64,000 nt of DNA from Variovorax paradoxus (GCF_029919115.1 NZ_CP123990.1:5730501-5794500), one strand, 5' to 3'; shown: positions 1 to 8,667, counted from the first letter of the stretch. Notes: generated by a model from the sequence alone, not told the origin. A program made the numbers and translations.

Positions 1-84
1 GGTGCCCGGATCGATCTCCGTCGCTTCGACGCGTTCCTGGGCACCAGTCCGGGACGGGCGGTGGGTCTCGCCTATCCAGCTCAT
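1..84 (-). CDS. virB10: VirB10 N-terminus (partial, runs off window)
   Basis: Only the first 28 codons lie in the window, reading MSWIGETHRPS and onward. The ATG overlaps the virB9 stop in an ATGA junction, as elsewhere in this operon. The call rests on position: VirB10, the inner-to-outer-membrane scaffold of the type IV secretion core complex, normally follows VirB9. The visible segment is the short cytoplasmic N-terminus, which is poorly conserved, so no family motif can be checked here. Confidence 0.6.
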   Translation of the reverse strand, partial: MSWIGETHRPSRTGAQERVEATEIDPGT

Positions 85-923
85 GGTCCATCCCCCGCAG
101 TGATGCGCCGCACGCCCGTTGCGCTGGTGTTGGTGGAGGTTCGCGCGCCGCCGCCGACGAAGGACCGGTTGACCACGCAGCCGACCAGACCACCGCGCCG
201 AAGCACGAAGCGGTGCGCCACGCGGTGGATCACCACCTCGTCCGCTTCGACGTTGAAGTTCAACAGCGATTCAGACCCGTCGTCGTTCTGGACGAACATC
301 GCCGGAAACTCGGAGCGCGCATGAAAACGCAGGCGCGTTTGCACACCGTCGTCATGGGCACTCACGGGCCTGAGCGAATCGCTCCCGCAGAACCAGTAGT
401 TGGAATTGCGTGGCCGATCGGCCGCCCCTTGGCTCATGCGCGCATGGGCGCGGCGTTGTTCCTCAGTCGCGGCCGCCTCCCGTGCCTCATCCTCCGGGTA
501 CCTGAACCGTATCGAATACACCATGCGTCTGGTGGCAGCGCCTACCGGCGCGACGGAGGAGACGGTGTAGTCGAAATGGTAGGCACGCCGGTTCGTGAGG
601 ACCGTGAAGTTGGTCGCGGCGCGCGCTTCCTTGGGCTTGATGAAGAAGTGGTTGCGCTCGGCCCCGATGTCGAAGGCGCCGTTGTCGCCGGCGCCGAGGT
701 TCACGAACTCCTCGCCTTCGGCAAATTGCAGATGGATCTGGTAGCCCACGAATCCTTGCAAGCTGATGACGTCCTCCGGGTGGTAGGCAACCACCCGGAC
801 CCGGGCATCGACCTTGCCGACAGCAGGCACGGTGGCGCTTCGGCCGTACGGTGCAGCGAGCGCGAGACTCGCTGCCAGGCCGATTGCCAATAGAGATTGA
901 CCGAGCACGCGGCGGGAGGTCAT
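81..923 (-). CDS. virB9: VirB9 type IV secretion outer-membrane core protein
   Basis: A 280-residue protein that starts MTSRRVLGQ and has a clear signal peptide ending near ALA-APYG. The N-terminal beta domain carries the family-style stretches VRVVAYHPEDV, FAEGEEF and NHFFIKPKE, and a C-terminal domain follows (NYWFCGSDSL; EVVIHRVAHRFVLRRGG). VirB9 forms the periplasmic and outer-membrane ring of the T4SS core with VirB7 and VirB10. The reading frame runs open upstream to 1547, but the ATG at 923 is chosen because it overlaps the virB8 stop by 4 nt and gives a proper signal sequence. Length is usual for the family. Confidence 0.92.
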   Translation of the reverse strand: MTSRRVLGQSLLAIGLAASLALAAPYGRSATVPAVGKVDARVRVVAYHPEDVISLQGFVGYQIHLQFAEGEEFVNLGAGDNGAFDIGAERNHFFIKPKEARAATNFTVLTNRRAYHFDYTVSSVAPVGAATRRMVYSIRFRYPEDEAREAAATEEQRRAHARMSQGAADRPRNSNYWFCGSDSLRPVSAHDDGVQTRLRFHARSEFPAMFVQNDDGSESLLNFNVEADEVVIHRVAHRFVLRRGGLVGCVVNRSFVGGGARTSTNTSATGVRRITAGDGP

Positions 924-1642
924 CGCACATCCTGGCTGCCGGGTGCAGCGCCAGCGGGGGCGACCTCGGGCTCGCGGCGATATTCGACGACGCGAAAGCC
1001 CAGGGGGTTGAGCGAACGAGTTTTGTGGTCCGTGGATGGCGGAACATAGGCGAACTCGATTGTGGAAACCCAGTGGCTGGTCTGCTCCACCCCGGTGCCG
1101 CCTGCACGCGTCGCGCGGGTGAAGCGGACTTGGGCCAGCTTGTCCTTCCCGCTCTCCAGCTTGAGGAAGGTGACCGACCGCACCTGCGCGCGGATGGAAG
1201 TGCCGTCCTTGTAGACATTCAGAGGGGAGGCCGGGTTGTCCGTGGCCCACAGGGCTGCCCACTCCTGGTTGAGACGAGGCGAGTTCTGCGAGGCAACCAG
1301 CTCGTAGTCCGCTTCCGCGGTGCCGTAGAAATAGCGCTCGCGCGCGATCACGTAGTTCTGGAGCAGGTTGCGTGTCACGACCTGCTCGATGTCGGTCGTG
1401 CCTTCGTATGTGGGAACGATGTCGACGATTCCGCTGCTGCCGTCGACCCGGATGAGAACGGGTACCGGCTGTTTCAGTGGAGTGAGCCCACTGACGGCAG
1501 CGACGGCAAGCACTGCGATCAGTGTCGCGGCCACGGCCACGGTCCAAGCGATCCTGGTTGATCGCTCCGCCCGGCGCGCGCGGTCCAGTTCCCAGCTCCG
1601 TGCCTCCAGCAGGTAGTTTTCAGGGGTGGCGTTCTGGCGCAT
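920..1642 (-). CDS. virB8: VirB8 type IV secretion inner-membrane assembly factor
   Basis: A 240-residue bitopic protein. A short cytoplasmic N-terminus (MRQNATPENYLLEARSW) precedes one membrane helix at about residues 28-50, then a periplasmic NTF2-like domain with the typical PVLIRVDGSSG strand and a QNYVIARERY helix. VirB8 nucleates assembly of the T4SS channel at the inner membrane. The start at 1642 follows a GGGAGCG Shine-Dalgarno-like stretch. The frame runs open to 1753, but that extension would overlap virB7 and lacks family likeness. The stop overlaps the virB9 ATG. Confidence 0.92.
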   Translation of the reverse strand: MRQNATPENYLLEARSWELDRARRAERSTRIAWTVAVAATLIAVLAVAAVSGLTPLKQPVPVLIRVDGSSGIVDIVPTYEGTTDIEQVVTRNLLQNYVIARERYFYGTAEADYELVASQNSPRLNQEWAALWATDNPASPLNVYKDGTSIRAQVRSVTFLKLESGKDKLAQVRFTRATRAGGTGVEQTSHWVSTIEFAYVPPSTDHKTRSLNPLGFRVVEYRREPEVAPAGAAPGSQDVR

Positions 1643-1781
1643 CGACCGCTCCCGGTGAGGAAACATCGCTCGAGATGTTGATCGGTGTGAGGGGCCCTTC
1701 GCAGTCCGGCGGCATGGGCGGGCGAGTGCCGCATGCAACAAGAAGAAGGGCAAGCAGAGAAAGGATGATCGAAGGCTTCAT
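1620..1781 (-). CDS. virB7: VirB7-like small lipoprotein
   Basis: A 53-codon gene reading MKPSIILSLLALLLVACGTRP, placed exactly between virB6 and virB8, where VirB7 belongs. The LLVAC-G lipobox at residues 13-18 predicts lipidation of Cys17 and outer-membrane anchoring. After the lipobox it is short and proline-rich and contains a second Cys (Pro-Asp-Cys-Glu); in Agrobacterium, VirB7 forms a disulfide with VirB9. It overlaps the start of virB8 by 23 nt and begins 16 nt after the virB6 stop. Genes this short are often missed. The call rests on lipobox, length and position. Confidence 0.75.
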   Translation of the reverse strand: MKPSIILSLLALLLVACGTRPPMPPDCEGPLTPINISSDVSSPGAVDAPERHP

Positions 1782-1796
1782 CTGCACACTCCAGCG

Positions 1797-2849
1797 CTAC
1801 CGATTGCGCGAGAAGCTCGGCATGACCTGCTCTCTGGAAAGCACAGTGCCGCCGCGGCGCGCAGCGCCGACACTTGCAATTGAGGCCACACCCGCGCCGA
1901 TGCGATGGCCCGCGAGCCGGCGGAACGAGTCCCACCGACTGCCTGGCTCTCGCCGCAGGCCGTCCAGTGCGCCGCGGCCGAACTCGTAGCTGGTGCGCTT
2001 GGCGCTTCCAAGTCCCCAACGGAGCGCGCCGCTGACGGCACCATAGGTGCTCAGCGCCACACCGCTCGCGAGTCCAGCAGCGATTGACATCACCTGCCGC
2101 ATTATCAAAAAAACCAATGCTGAGGCAATGCACACTCTTGCGCCCTCAGCAATGGTGATCGAGCCGCCAAGCGAAACCGTGCTCTTGGTGTACGACCGAA
2201 GAACGCTTAGCAAAAGGGCTGCGGCCAGCGTTGCAAGAATAGTTACGAGGGCGTAGTTGGCGAGTTGTGCTACCCAGGCTTCGAAGAAACGCTTCGTAGC
2301 ATCAAATAACAGAAGCACGATAAAAATCGGTCCCAAAGCGAGGATCAACGCGAGGGCGATTTTCGACAGGGCTAATAGGAACGCGGTCGCGACGACAGTT
2401 AAGCCAACGAGAAGATAGACGAGGAAACCAGCGACATAGTACGCAAAGTTCGCGTTGAGGACGCTTCCCTTGCTAAGCAACTGCTCTGCCGTTAAGTTCC
2501 CGTCGATCCAGATTTGGTCAATCACAGAAACGGTTGAGGAAGATCCCAGAACCGCAGCAGCTAGCTGGTCAGGCCCGAGGGTGAAAGTATCGACGGCCAC
2601 ATCGTTGTAAGCCCAGAGTCGCAGTCCGACGCCGAGAACGATGCCGATGACCAGAATCCGCCTCACACCTTCCCAGATCGGTTCTTGGATCCGTCCGGTG
2701 AGCGAAAGATAGCCCCACATCATTATGTATATGGTCGCAAGCGTTACCGCTGCGGGCTCGATTGCAGATGCAACCCGGGCGGCGTTCGCGCTCACATAGA
2801 CGGCTAACTGCCCGTTGAGCCAAGTGAAGAACTGCTCGAAGAAGCCCAT
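1797..2849 (-). CDS. virB6: VirB6 polytopic inner-membrane channel protein
   Basis: A 350-residue protein with about six hydrophobic segments, among them a long central pair (YYVAGFLVYLLVGLTVVATAF and the following ALILALGPIFIVLLLF) typical of VirB6/TrbL. The C-terminal tail is arginine-rich and cytoplasmic. VirB6 forms part of the inner-membrane translocation pore. Its DNA is visibly richer in A and T than the flanking virB4 and virB8 genes (for example near 2,090-2,560), with codons rare next door. That suggests either a different evolutionary origin of this module or relaxed codon use in a membrane protein. Confidence 0.9.
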   Translation of the reverse strand: MGFFEQFFTWLNGQLAVYVSANAARVASAIEPAAVTLATIYIMMWGYLSLTGRIQEPIWEGVRRILVIGIVLGVGLRLWAYNDVAVDTFTLGPDQLAAAVLGSSSTVSVIDQIWIDGNLTAEQLLSKGSVLNANFAYYVAGFLVYLLVGLTVVATAFLLALSKIALALILALGPIFIVLLLFDATKRFFEAWVAQLANYALVTILATLAAALLLSVLRSYTKSTVSLGGSITIAEGARVCIASALVFLIMRQVMSIAAGLASGVALSTYGAVSGALRWGLGSAKRTSYEFGRGALDGLRREPGSRWDSFRRLAGHRIGAGVASIASVGAARRGGTVLSREQVMPSFSRNR

Positions 2850-2866
2850 ATGACCTCCACTATCGC

Positions 2867-3109
2867 CTACCGCCGCACGGGAGACTGCGGCAAAACCGGC
2901 TTCAGATCCTTGATGCTGCCGATGCCATTCAAAATCTCGCGCTCTACATCCTGAGGCACCGATGGCGGTTCGGCCGGAGGAGCGGCCGCCCTGAGCGGAA
3001 CTGATCGCTCGTTTAGCGCGTGAGTGATGTAGTAGTACGTCGCGGCGCCGGCAACGGCGATGGCAACGATGACACTGAGCGCCACATAGATCGATGCGCT
3101 TTTAAGCAT
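2867..3109 (-). CDS. Small membrane protein of the T4SS operon
   Basis: An 80-residue protein between virB5 and virB6, with one N-terminal membrane helix (IYVALSVIVAIAVAGAATYYY, residues about 7-27) and a proline-rich soluble tail ending in PVLPQSPVRR. I do not recognise the family. Small bitopic proteins or entry-exclusion lipoproteins (EexN) often occupy this slot in VirB-like clusters, but no lipobox cysteine is present, so EexN is not supported. Spacing is 17 nt to virB6 and 19 nt from virB5, so it is probably co-transcribed. Confidence 0.7.
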   Translation of the reverse strand: MLKSASIYVALSVIVAIAVAGAATYYYITHALNERSVPLRAAAPPAEPPSVPQDVEREILNGIGSIKDLKPVLPQSPVRR

Positions 3110-3128
3110 CTCGCCCTCTTCTGCCGAC

Positions 3129-3863
3129 TTAGTAGCTCACTGCCGACATGGCTCTCACAGAGCCTACGTCCGTGATCGCGCGCTCTCGGAGGCGCTGCTG
3201 CTGCGCGGCTTCCTCGGCTCTTGCAATCTGGTAGAGGCTCTGCAGCTTTGTCTGTTCGTTCGTGAGCATGTTCTGCTCGGCCTGGATCCTCGCCTGCAGG
3301 TCCTGGATCGCCTTGGGGTCCTGCGCGGAGGCGATGCGATCGATCAGCACCTGCAGGGCCGAGAAGCGCTGGCTGGTGCTCTGGTATGCGTTCTGCGTCA
3401 TTCCGTTGAGCAGCGCCGCTGACTGTCTCCCCTGCTCGACGATCTGGCGCAACTCGGGACTGAGCGCCTGCATCTGTGTTCCGGAGAGGATGCTGTTGGC
3501 TTTCATGATCGACTGCACCTGGCTGGCCAGCCCGGCATAGCTCGCCGATGAGCCGTTGAGCGTGTGCATCAGTTCGCCGTAGCTCGGAGGCAGGTAGTTG
3601 CGCGCGAGGTCCGAGGTCGGCAGCAGCTGCTCCATGCCTCGGCTTCCGGTCATGGCGTTGTGGGTCCGGGTCAGCTGGTCCTTCGACTCCTTCAGCTGGT
3701 CGTACTGCTTCTGCATCGCGGAGATTTGCTGCTGCCAGTACATGATCTGCTGGATCAGGTTGGCGACGGCCGCCATGTCAATGACCGGGATTCCGGCGTT
3801 CGCGTGCAGCGGTGCGAGCAAAGCCGTGGCTGCAAGGAAGAGGGAAGTAAAGAATCTACGCAT
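3129..3863 (-). CDS. virB5: VirB5 pilus-associated protein
   Basis: A 244-residue secreted protein. Its signal peptide (MRRFFTSLFLAATALLAPLH, cleavage near ANA-G) is followed by the family opening GIPVIDMAAVANLIQQIMYW and a long alpha-helical, glutamine-rich body (QQISAMQKQYDQLKESKDQL). VirB5/TrbJ is a minor component at the pilus tip. The frame is open to 4061, but the ATG at 3863 gives the signal peptide; it overlaps the 3' end of virB4 by 8 nt, suggesting translational coupling. Confidence 0.9.
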   Translation of the reverse strand: MRRFFTSLFLAATALLAPLHANAGIPVIDMAAVANLIQQIMYWQQQISAMQKQYDQLKESKDQLTRTHNAMTGSRGMEQLLPTSDLARNYLPPSYGELMHTLNGSSASYAGLASQVQSIMKANSILSGTQMQALSPELRQIVEQGRQSAALLNGMTQNAYQSTSQRFSALQVLIDRIASAQDPKAIQDLQARIQAEQNMLTNEQTKLQSLYQIARAEEAAQQQRLRERAITDVGSVRAMSAVSY

Positions 3864-6363
3864 GGGAGATCTCCTGGTGTAGGGATGAACGGGAAAGGCC
3901 ATCGGCAAGCGCCCTCCTGAAGGGCGGCAGCCATTGACCTGGGTCCGGCCCGCAGTGGGCGATGAGCTCGCGCATGAGACGGACGTTGCCTGTGCGCCCG
4001 GAGATGACGTGCAAGGCGTCGTCGAACCCACGGAGATCGAGCTGTGCGACCACGCTGACATGGTTCTGCTTGATGAGGAACTGGCGGGAGCCCGGCTCGA
4101 GTTCGTGCTTGATGAGCGCGAACTCTCGGTCCGTCAGGTTGAAGCCGCGGGTGTACTCGTCGTAGTCCGCTTCCGGATTGGGAAACAGGATCTTCGTTGG
4201 CGTCTGCTCGACGATCGCACGGGCGATGCCGGAATCGAGCACATGGCTTGTGCTCTGGGTGAACGTGGCGATGTTCGCGTTCTTCTTGCGCCAGGTCTCG
4301 AGGCCGTTCTTGGCAAACTTCGCAAAGGCCGGATCGCTCAGCAGCTTCGCGAATTCGTCCATCCAGCAGACCAGCGGGCGCCCGTCGACCATGCGGTTGA
4401 CGAGATGAAAGAGGTACAGGGTCAGCGGCGCCCGGACGATCTCGTTGTCTAGGAAGTCGGTCACGTCGAAGCCCACCAGCGCGTGGCGGGCAAGCAGCGG
4501 GGCCACGTCGTCGCGATCGTTGTCGAAGACCCAGGCATAGTCGCCGCGCTCGGAGGCACACCATCTGCGAAGGCGCGCGTGCACTCCCTCCGGATCGGTG
4601 ATGTCGAGGAAGGCGGCGAGCCGGGACAGGCGCCTGAACGGGGGATCGAGCTCCAGGGTGCCGCGCAGCGCCTGATCGAGGTCGTCTTCCTGACGGACCG
4701 TGAGCGTGTCGCCCGGCGTGCGCATCACAAGGCGCCGGAGCCAGTGCCGCATGAACTCCACGTTGTCCGCGATCGAATCGTCGAGCTGCAGCGGATTGCA
4801 GCCGGTCGGTGTTCCGTTCTTGAGCGGGAGGTACTGGCCGCCCAGGGCCCGCACCAGGATGTGCAGCCCTTCGTCCTTGTCGAAGATGATCTGGGTGGCA
4901 TCGAGCCGATTGCGGATCGCCACCATGCAGAAACCCAGCAGCGTGGTCTTGCCAGTACCGACCGGCCCCACGCCCGTGATGTGTCCGACGTCGCGGCGGC
5001 TGCCGCCGTCCGGGCTGCGCGGGTCGCTCGCATGCAGCGAGAAGTAGTAGGGCGAGCCCGCGCGCGTCGTGAACATGGTCAGTGCATCGCCCCAGAAGTT
5101 GCCGCTTGCCCTGCCGGTCGGGAAATTGTGGAAGGGTGACATCGCGGCGAAGTTGCGGCTGGTCACGGGCGCCTTGCGGCTGCGGTAGCCGAAGTTTCCC
5201 GGCAGCTGCGCCCAGAAGGCCGCCTCCAGCGCGAGATCCTCGCGCGCCACCACCATTCCCGCGTCGGCGAGCAGGTAGCGGGCGCGCGCGACGTTGTCGT
5301 TGAGCTGCTTCAGACGGGCCCGTCCACCGGCCTCGCCGGCGCTGTAGCAGGTGTCGTCCAGCACATGCAGGCTGAGGTGGTGGTCGCCGACCACGAAGCG
5401 ATTGCTCATGAGGTCGTCCAGCGCCTCCTGGAGCTCCTCGGCCTGCGAGACCGCCAAGTCGCCGGCAGCGGCCATCCGGTGATGCTGGCGGCTCATCATG
5501 TCGGTGGCCGTGCCCTTGGCCAGGAAGGTGAAGCTCTGCGTGAGCACGAAGGGGAAGGGCGCTGTCAGCAGGGCGCTGAACATGCCCGGCGCGGTCGGCG
5601 TCGGGTATTCCTTGATGCCGAGGAAGGCCCCGATGCGGGTCTGGGTGCCAGTGCGGTATTCCATGGCCTCGTTGCCGAAGAAAGGCCGAGTGGTCGCCAG
5701 GACCTCGTTGAGTGGCGCGCGCGGCAGCGGCATGCGCTGCCATTCCCCGTTGACCAGCAGGCCGTGAAATTCAACGAGGGAGGAGAACAGCATCTTCTGT
5801 CCCTGCAGCCGGTAGGTGCCCAGTGCTTCAGGGTCGTAGCGTTCGAGCGCTGCGAGCAGTTCCTGGCGCAGCTTGGTGCATGCGTCCAGGGCATCGCGCA
5901 GTTCCGCCTGCGTACCCTGCGGGTCTGCGCGCTTGAACAGCCGCCATGCGGCGTTGGCGATGCGGGTCGGCTGCGGCCGGAGGACGACCGACAGGTACAG
6001 TTCGTTGACCATCAGCCGCTCGCCGGCGATCTTGCGGCGATAGCGCTGCTCGACCTCGTCGGCGAATCCCGGCACTGTGCGTCCGGCCGGGTAGCCTGTC
6101 TCGCGGCGGCGGATCACGTGGGCCCAGAGGGCCAGGTTGGGCGAGGCGATGTTGCGCCAAAGGACATTGAGCCGCTCGTGCCAGCTGTTGATGTCCGCGT
6201 CGTCGGCGCTTTCGAAGCTCGTGCCGCCCAGGCGGAGCGTCTGCACGTAGTCGCCGGCACGTGTCAGCGCCACATGTTCGTCCACATGCGCCGAAAGCGG
6301 AATCATGGACGCGGCGGCGGCTTCGCGGCGCAGCGTGTGTTCGGAGCGTGACAGCAGCTTCAT
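3856..6363 (-). CDS. virB4: VirB4 type IV secretion ATPase
   Basis: An 835-residue ATPase that powers pilus biogenesis and substrate transfer. It has the CagE/TrbE/VirB N-terminal domain, then Walker A GPVGTGKTTLL near residue 463 and Walker B PLVCWMDEF near residue 666. The C-terminal half (HVLDSGIARAIVEQTPTKIL, FALIKHELEPGSRQFLIK) is typical of VirB4. Full family length, no lesions. The frame extends to a TTG at 6384 inside virB3, but the ATG at 6363 is the better start. It follows virB3 closely. Confidence 0.95.
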   Translation of the reverse strand: MKLLSRSEHTLRREAAAASMIPLSAHVDEHVALTRAGDYVQTLRLGGTSFESADDADINSWHERLNVLWRNIASPNLALWAHVIRRRETGYPAGRTVPGFADEVEQRYRRKIAGERLMVNELYLSVVLRPQPTRIANAAWRLFKRADPQGTQAELRDALDACTKLRQELLAALERYDPEALGTYRLQGQKMLFSSLVEFHGLLVNGEWQRMPLPRAPLNEVLATTRPFFGNEAMEYRTGTQTRIGAFLGIKEYPTPTAPGMFSALLTAPFPFVLTQSFTFLAKGTATDMMSRQHHRMAAAGDLAVSQAEELQEALDDLMSNRFVVGDHHLSLHVLDDTCYSAGEAGGRARLKQLNDNVARARYLLADAGMVVAREDLALEAAFWAQLPGNFGYRSRKAPVTSRNFAAMSPFHNFPTGRASGNFWGDALTMFTTRAGSPYYFSLHASDPRSPDGGSRRDVGHITGVGPVGTGKTTLLGFCMVAIRNRLDATQIIFDKDEGLHILVRALGGQYLPLKNGTPTGCNPLQLDDSIADNVEFMRHWLRRLVMRTPGDTLTVRQEDDLDQALRGTLELDPPFRRLSRLAAFLDITDPEGVHARLRRWCASERGDYAWVFDNDRDDVAPLLARHALVGFDVTDFLDNEIVRAPLTLYLFHLVNRMVDGRPLVCWMDEFAKLLSDPAFAKFAKNGLETWRKKNANIATFTQSTSHVLDSGIARAIVEQTPTKILFPNPEADYDEYTRGFNLTDREFALIKHELEPGSRQFLIKQNHVSVVAQLDLRGFDDALHVISGRTGNVRLMRELIAHCGPDPGQWLPPFRRALADGLSRSSLHQEISHA

Positions 6364-6376
6364 GGCTCGATGCGCG

Positions 6377-6745
6377 TCAGGCAATGCTCACCGGCGGTAT
6401 TCGCGTGGGGCGATGCCCGCGCCAGTCGGGCATGTCCAGCGCGAGGGGACTGTACGAGTTCGCGCGCCAGAGCTGCAGGTTGCCGGCAAGCAGGGCCGGC
6501 AGGCGCGTGCGGCCCCAGAGCTGCAGGAGATCGAAGAAGCGAGGCTCGTACAGACAGACCAGGTAGAGCATCCCGTGGATCGGCACGAAGGCCAGCAGCC
6601 ACGCGAGGTTTTTGGTCACGATGAACGATTCGGTCGTGACGAGGATATTGAACATCATGGCCGAGTAGGTGACGCCCCAGACCATCGAAGGACGCGTCAT
6701 GCCGATGAACAATGGATCTGCGACGATGCCCTGGTTGCGACTCAT
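6377..6745 (-). CDS. virB3: VirB3 type IV secretion membrane protein
   Basis: A 122-residue protein with two adjacent membrane helices (VWGVTYSAMMFNILVTTESF and LAWLLAFVPIHGMLYLVCLY). The cytoplasmic start ADPLFIGMTRPSM is the VirB3 hallmark. VirB3 associates with VirB4 at the inner membrane and is needed for pilus assembly. It lies 12 nt after virB2. Confidence 0.92.
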   Translation of the reverse strand: MSRNQGIVADPLFIGMTRPSMVWGVTYSAMMFNILVTTESFIVTKNLAWLLAFVPIHGMLYLVCLYEPRFFDLLQLWGRTRLPALLAGNLQLWRANSYSPLALDMPDWRGHRPTRIPPVSIA

Positions 6746-6757
6746 GGACCGGTCCTT

Positions 6758-7090
6758 TCAGACGCCGAACAGGCCCCGGATCCAGGACACGATCTGAGGG
6801 CCACCGAAGACCAGCACAGTGCCTATCACGACGGCGACCATCCACCACCAGCTCAGGCGTCCGAACCAGGCCATGGCGCCGGAGACCATCACGGCGACCG
6901 CCGCCAGCGGTGTCAGGATCGCGACGAGTTGCTGCTGGGTGGCGTTGGCACCGGTCGCGAACGGGCTGCCCGCCCAGGCGACCTCGGCAGGCACGGCGGC
7001 AATGAGCGAGGCGAGGAGCAGCCATCCGGTCCATCGGGCGCGGATGCGTTCTCCGGCGGGGCGTTGCAGGTGGATCGGGCATGCGGTCAT
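6758..7090 (-). CDS. virB2: VirB2 pilin precursor
   Basis: A 110-residue prepilin. A long N-terminal leader ends near VPAEVAWA-GSPFATG, and two hydrophobic helices follow (LVAILTPLAAVAVMVSGAMAW and MVAVVIGTVLVFGGPQIVSW), the VirB2/TrbC layout. After leader cleavage it would form the T4SS pilus. The ATG at 7090 overlaps the stop of the upstream 180-codon gene (ATGA). The frame is open to 7201 but without a plausible leader there. Confidence 0.9.
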   Translation of the reverse strand: MTACPIHLQRPAGERIRARWTGWLLLASLIAAVPAEVAWAGSPFATGANATQQQLVAILTPLAAVAVMVSGAMAWFGRLSWWWMVAVVIGTVLVFGGPQIVSWIRGLFGV

Positions 7091-7629
7091 GGCTTGACTC
7101 CGGTCGGTCGAGTGGAAGATCCCGCGGGCAGTTGCGCAGGCGCGGGCACATGGGAAAGCGCAGCAGACGGCGCGGTTCGCCGGCTGCCATAGACGTCCCA
7201 CCAGGGTCCCGTCGCCTCGCGCTTGCCGGCATCGGATGCACGCCTGGCAGGTTGTGCGGCCATGGGTCTGGCGGCCGCCGCCCGGTGGGCGGGATGAGAC
7301 GAAGCAATCTCTCGCCGGATGGCCGCGATGTCTCCGAGCGTGCGCACGCGCTGTTCCTCGAGCTCGTCCGCCGCCTTCGGGTCGGACGCGGCGAGGCGCT
7401 CGGCCTTGCGGCGCTCGAGACCTTCCAATTGCGCTTCCGACTTTTTGAGCTCTTCGCGAAGGATCTCGATGCGGTCGTGGTCGCGCGCCGCCTGCTGCTG
7501 TGGGCCGACGCTCTGCGATGCGCCGGGCTCCGCATGTGCCAGCAAGCCGGTGAGGACCAGCATGGAAAGCCAGGCCGAGCGTCGGCCTTCGTCGGTTGCA
7601 TGCCTGCGTTGAACATCGATTGCTTGCAT
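7087..7629 (-). CDS. Exported coiled-coil protein heading the T4SS operon
   Basis: A 180-residue protein of unknown function and the first gene of the virB operon. An N-terminal hydrophobic stretch (AWLSMLVLTGLLAHAEPGAS) looks like a signal peptide. A charged helix follows (RDHDRIEILREELKKSEAQLEGLERRK region, residues about 50-80), likely a coiled coil, then an Ala/Pro/Arg-rich tail. VirB1 often occupies this position, but no lytic-transglycosylase motif (Glu-Ser-x-Gly) is visible, so VirB1 is not claimed. It is coupled to virB2 by a 4-nt overlap. The start at 7629 is preferred over an open extension to 7746. Confidence 0.7.
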   Translation of the reverse strand: MQAIDVQRRHATDEGRRSAWLSMLVLTGLLAHAEPGASQSVGPQQQAARDHDRIEILREELKKSEAQLEGLERRKAERLAASDPKAADELEEQRVRTLGDIAAIRREIASSHPAHRAAAARPMAAQPARRASDAGKREATGPWWDVYGSRRTAPSAALSHVPAPAQLPAGSSTRPTGVKP

Positions 7630-7665
7630 GGGGCGCAATGTCCGTCTCTGCCCATGCGTGTGTCG

Positions 7666-7693
7666 ACTATGTTTTTTGACAGTGGTGTCGCAA
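7666..7693 (-). promoter_or_regulatory. Candidate promoter of the virB operon
   Basis: On the minus strand a TTGCGA -35-like hexamer (7693-7688), 16 nt of spacer and a CATAGT -10-like hexamer (7671-7666) lie about 37 nt upstream of the first gene of the operon. The region also contains an imperfect palindrome (TTTG-ACA ... TGTCGCAAA) that could be a repressor site. Pattern only, weak support. Confidence 0.3.
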
Positions 7694-7878
7694 AGAGCGG
7701 CGCGGCGATATTTCTTGCGCGATGTGGCAGCGGGCGGTCCGATCACGGTGCGGCGAGGCTGCTGCGCCGGGCGCCGGGCGCCGGGCCAGTCCCTGCCGCA
7801 TGTTCAGCAGCACACGGTGAGGCGTGCCACTGCAGTGCGACAGCGCTGCATCTCGCGTCGAGGCCTGAGGAGCAAGTC

Positions 7879-8667
7879 ATGGGCAACGTGGTCATCTTCG
7901 GCAACCAGAAGGGCGGCGTCGGCAAGTCCACGCTGGCGGTGCTGTATGCATGCTGGCTGGCCGATGTGCAACGTCACTCGGTGTGCGTGATCGATCTGGA
8001 CGCACAGGCGAACAGCTCGAAATCGTTGAGCCGGTGCTCGGCGATTGCCCAGGCGGTGGAACTGTTCGGCCGGGACCTCGGCGCGATCGCCTCGCCGGTC
8101 GCTCAGACCATTGCGCTGGTGCCGGGCAGCAGGAAGCTGGCCGATGTCGAGCTCGCGAAGGCGGATCTCGTGATCCCTTTGTTCCGCAGCAACGTGATGC
8201 GCCTCGCGCAGGATTTCGATTCCGTCGTGATCGACACGCCGCCGGCGCTGGGCTTGCGCATGAGCGCGGCGCTGATCGCCGGCGATGCGGTCGCCTGTCC
8301 GATCGAGCTGGAGGAGTACAGCATCGATGGCGTGGCCGACATGCTCAGGACCGTCTTCGGCGTCAGGCGGCGCTACAACCCGCAATTGCGGCTGGCGGCC
8401 ATTCTGCTGAACCGGTTCAACCCGCACTCGCTGCGGCAGAAGGCCGCGATGCAGGACCTGGCCTTGAACTTCCGGGAGTTCGTGATACCGGCGCGGATCT
8501 CGATCCGCTCGTCCATTCCCGAGGCGCTGGCCGCGGGCGTTCCGGTGTGGCGGCTGCCCAAGAGCGCGGCACGCGAGGCGAGTCTCGAGGTGATGCGGGT
8601 GTTCGAACTGCTGCAGCAACGCATCGACGCATCGAACGCTTCCCTGTCGGCGGGCACGCAGGCATGA
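7879..8667 (+). CDS. parA: ParA/IncC-type partition ATPase
   Basis: A 262-residue P-loop ATPase of the ParA/Soj family. The deviant Walker A is GNQKGGVGKST at residues 8-18, the switch I region is VCVIDLDAQAN and Walker B-like VVIDTPPALG follows. There is no N-terminal helix-turn-helix, so it is the short IncC/Soj form. It drives segregation of plasmid or chromid DNA together with the ParB encoded next. The start has GAGGAG 5-8 nt upstream; the open frame back to 7081 overlaps the virB operon and is not used. The 3' end overlaps parB by 4 nt. Confidence 0.92.
   Translation: MGNVVIFGNQKGGVGKSTLAVLYACWLADVQRHSVCVIDLDAQANSSKSLSRCSAIAQAVELFGRDLGAIASPVAQTIALVPGSRKLADVELAKADLVIPLFRSNVMRLAQDFDSVVIDTPPALGLRMSAALIAGDAVACPIELEEYSIDGVADMLRTVFGVRRRYNPQLRLAAILLNRFNPHSLRQKAAMQDLALNFREFVIPARISIRSSIPEALAAGVPVWRLPKSAAREASLEVMRVFELLQQRIDASNASLSAGTQA

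Noticed and set aside
81..1547. A 488-codon minus-strand frame across virB9 and virB8.
   Set aside because: Only the part from 923 downward has VirB9 likeness; the upstream extension is a shadow of virB8 in another frame.
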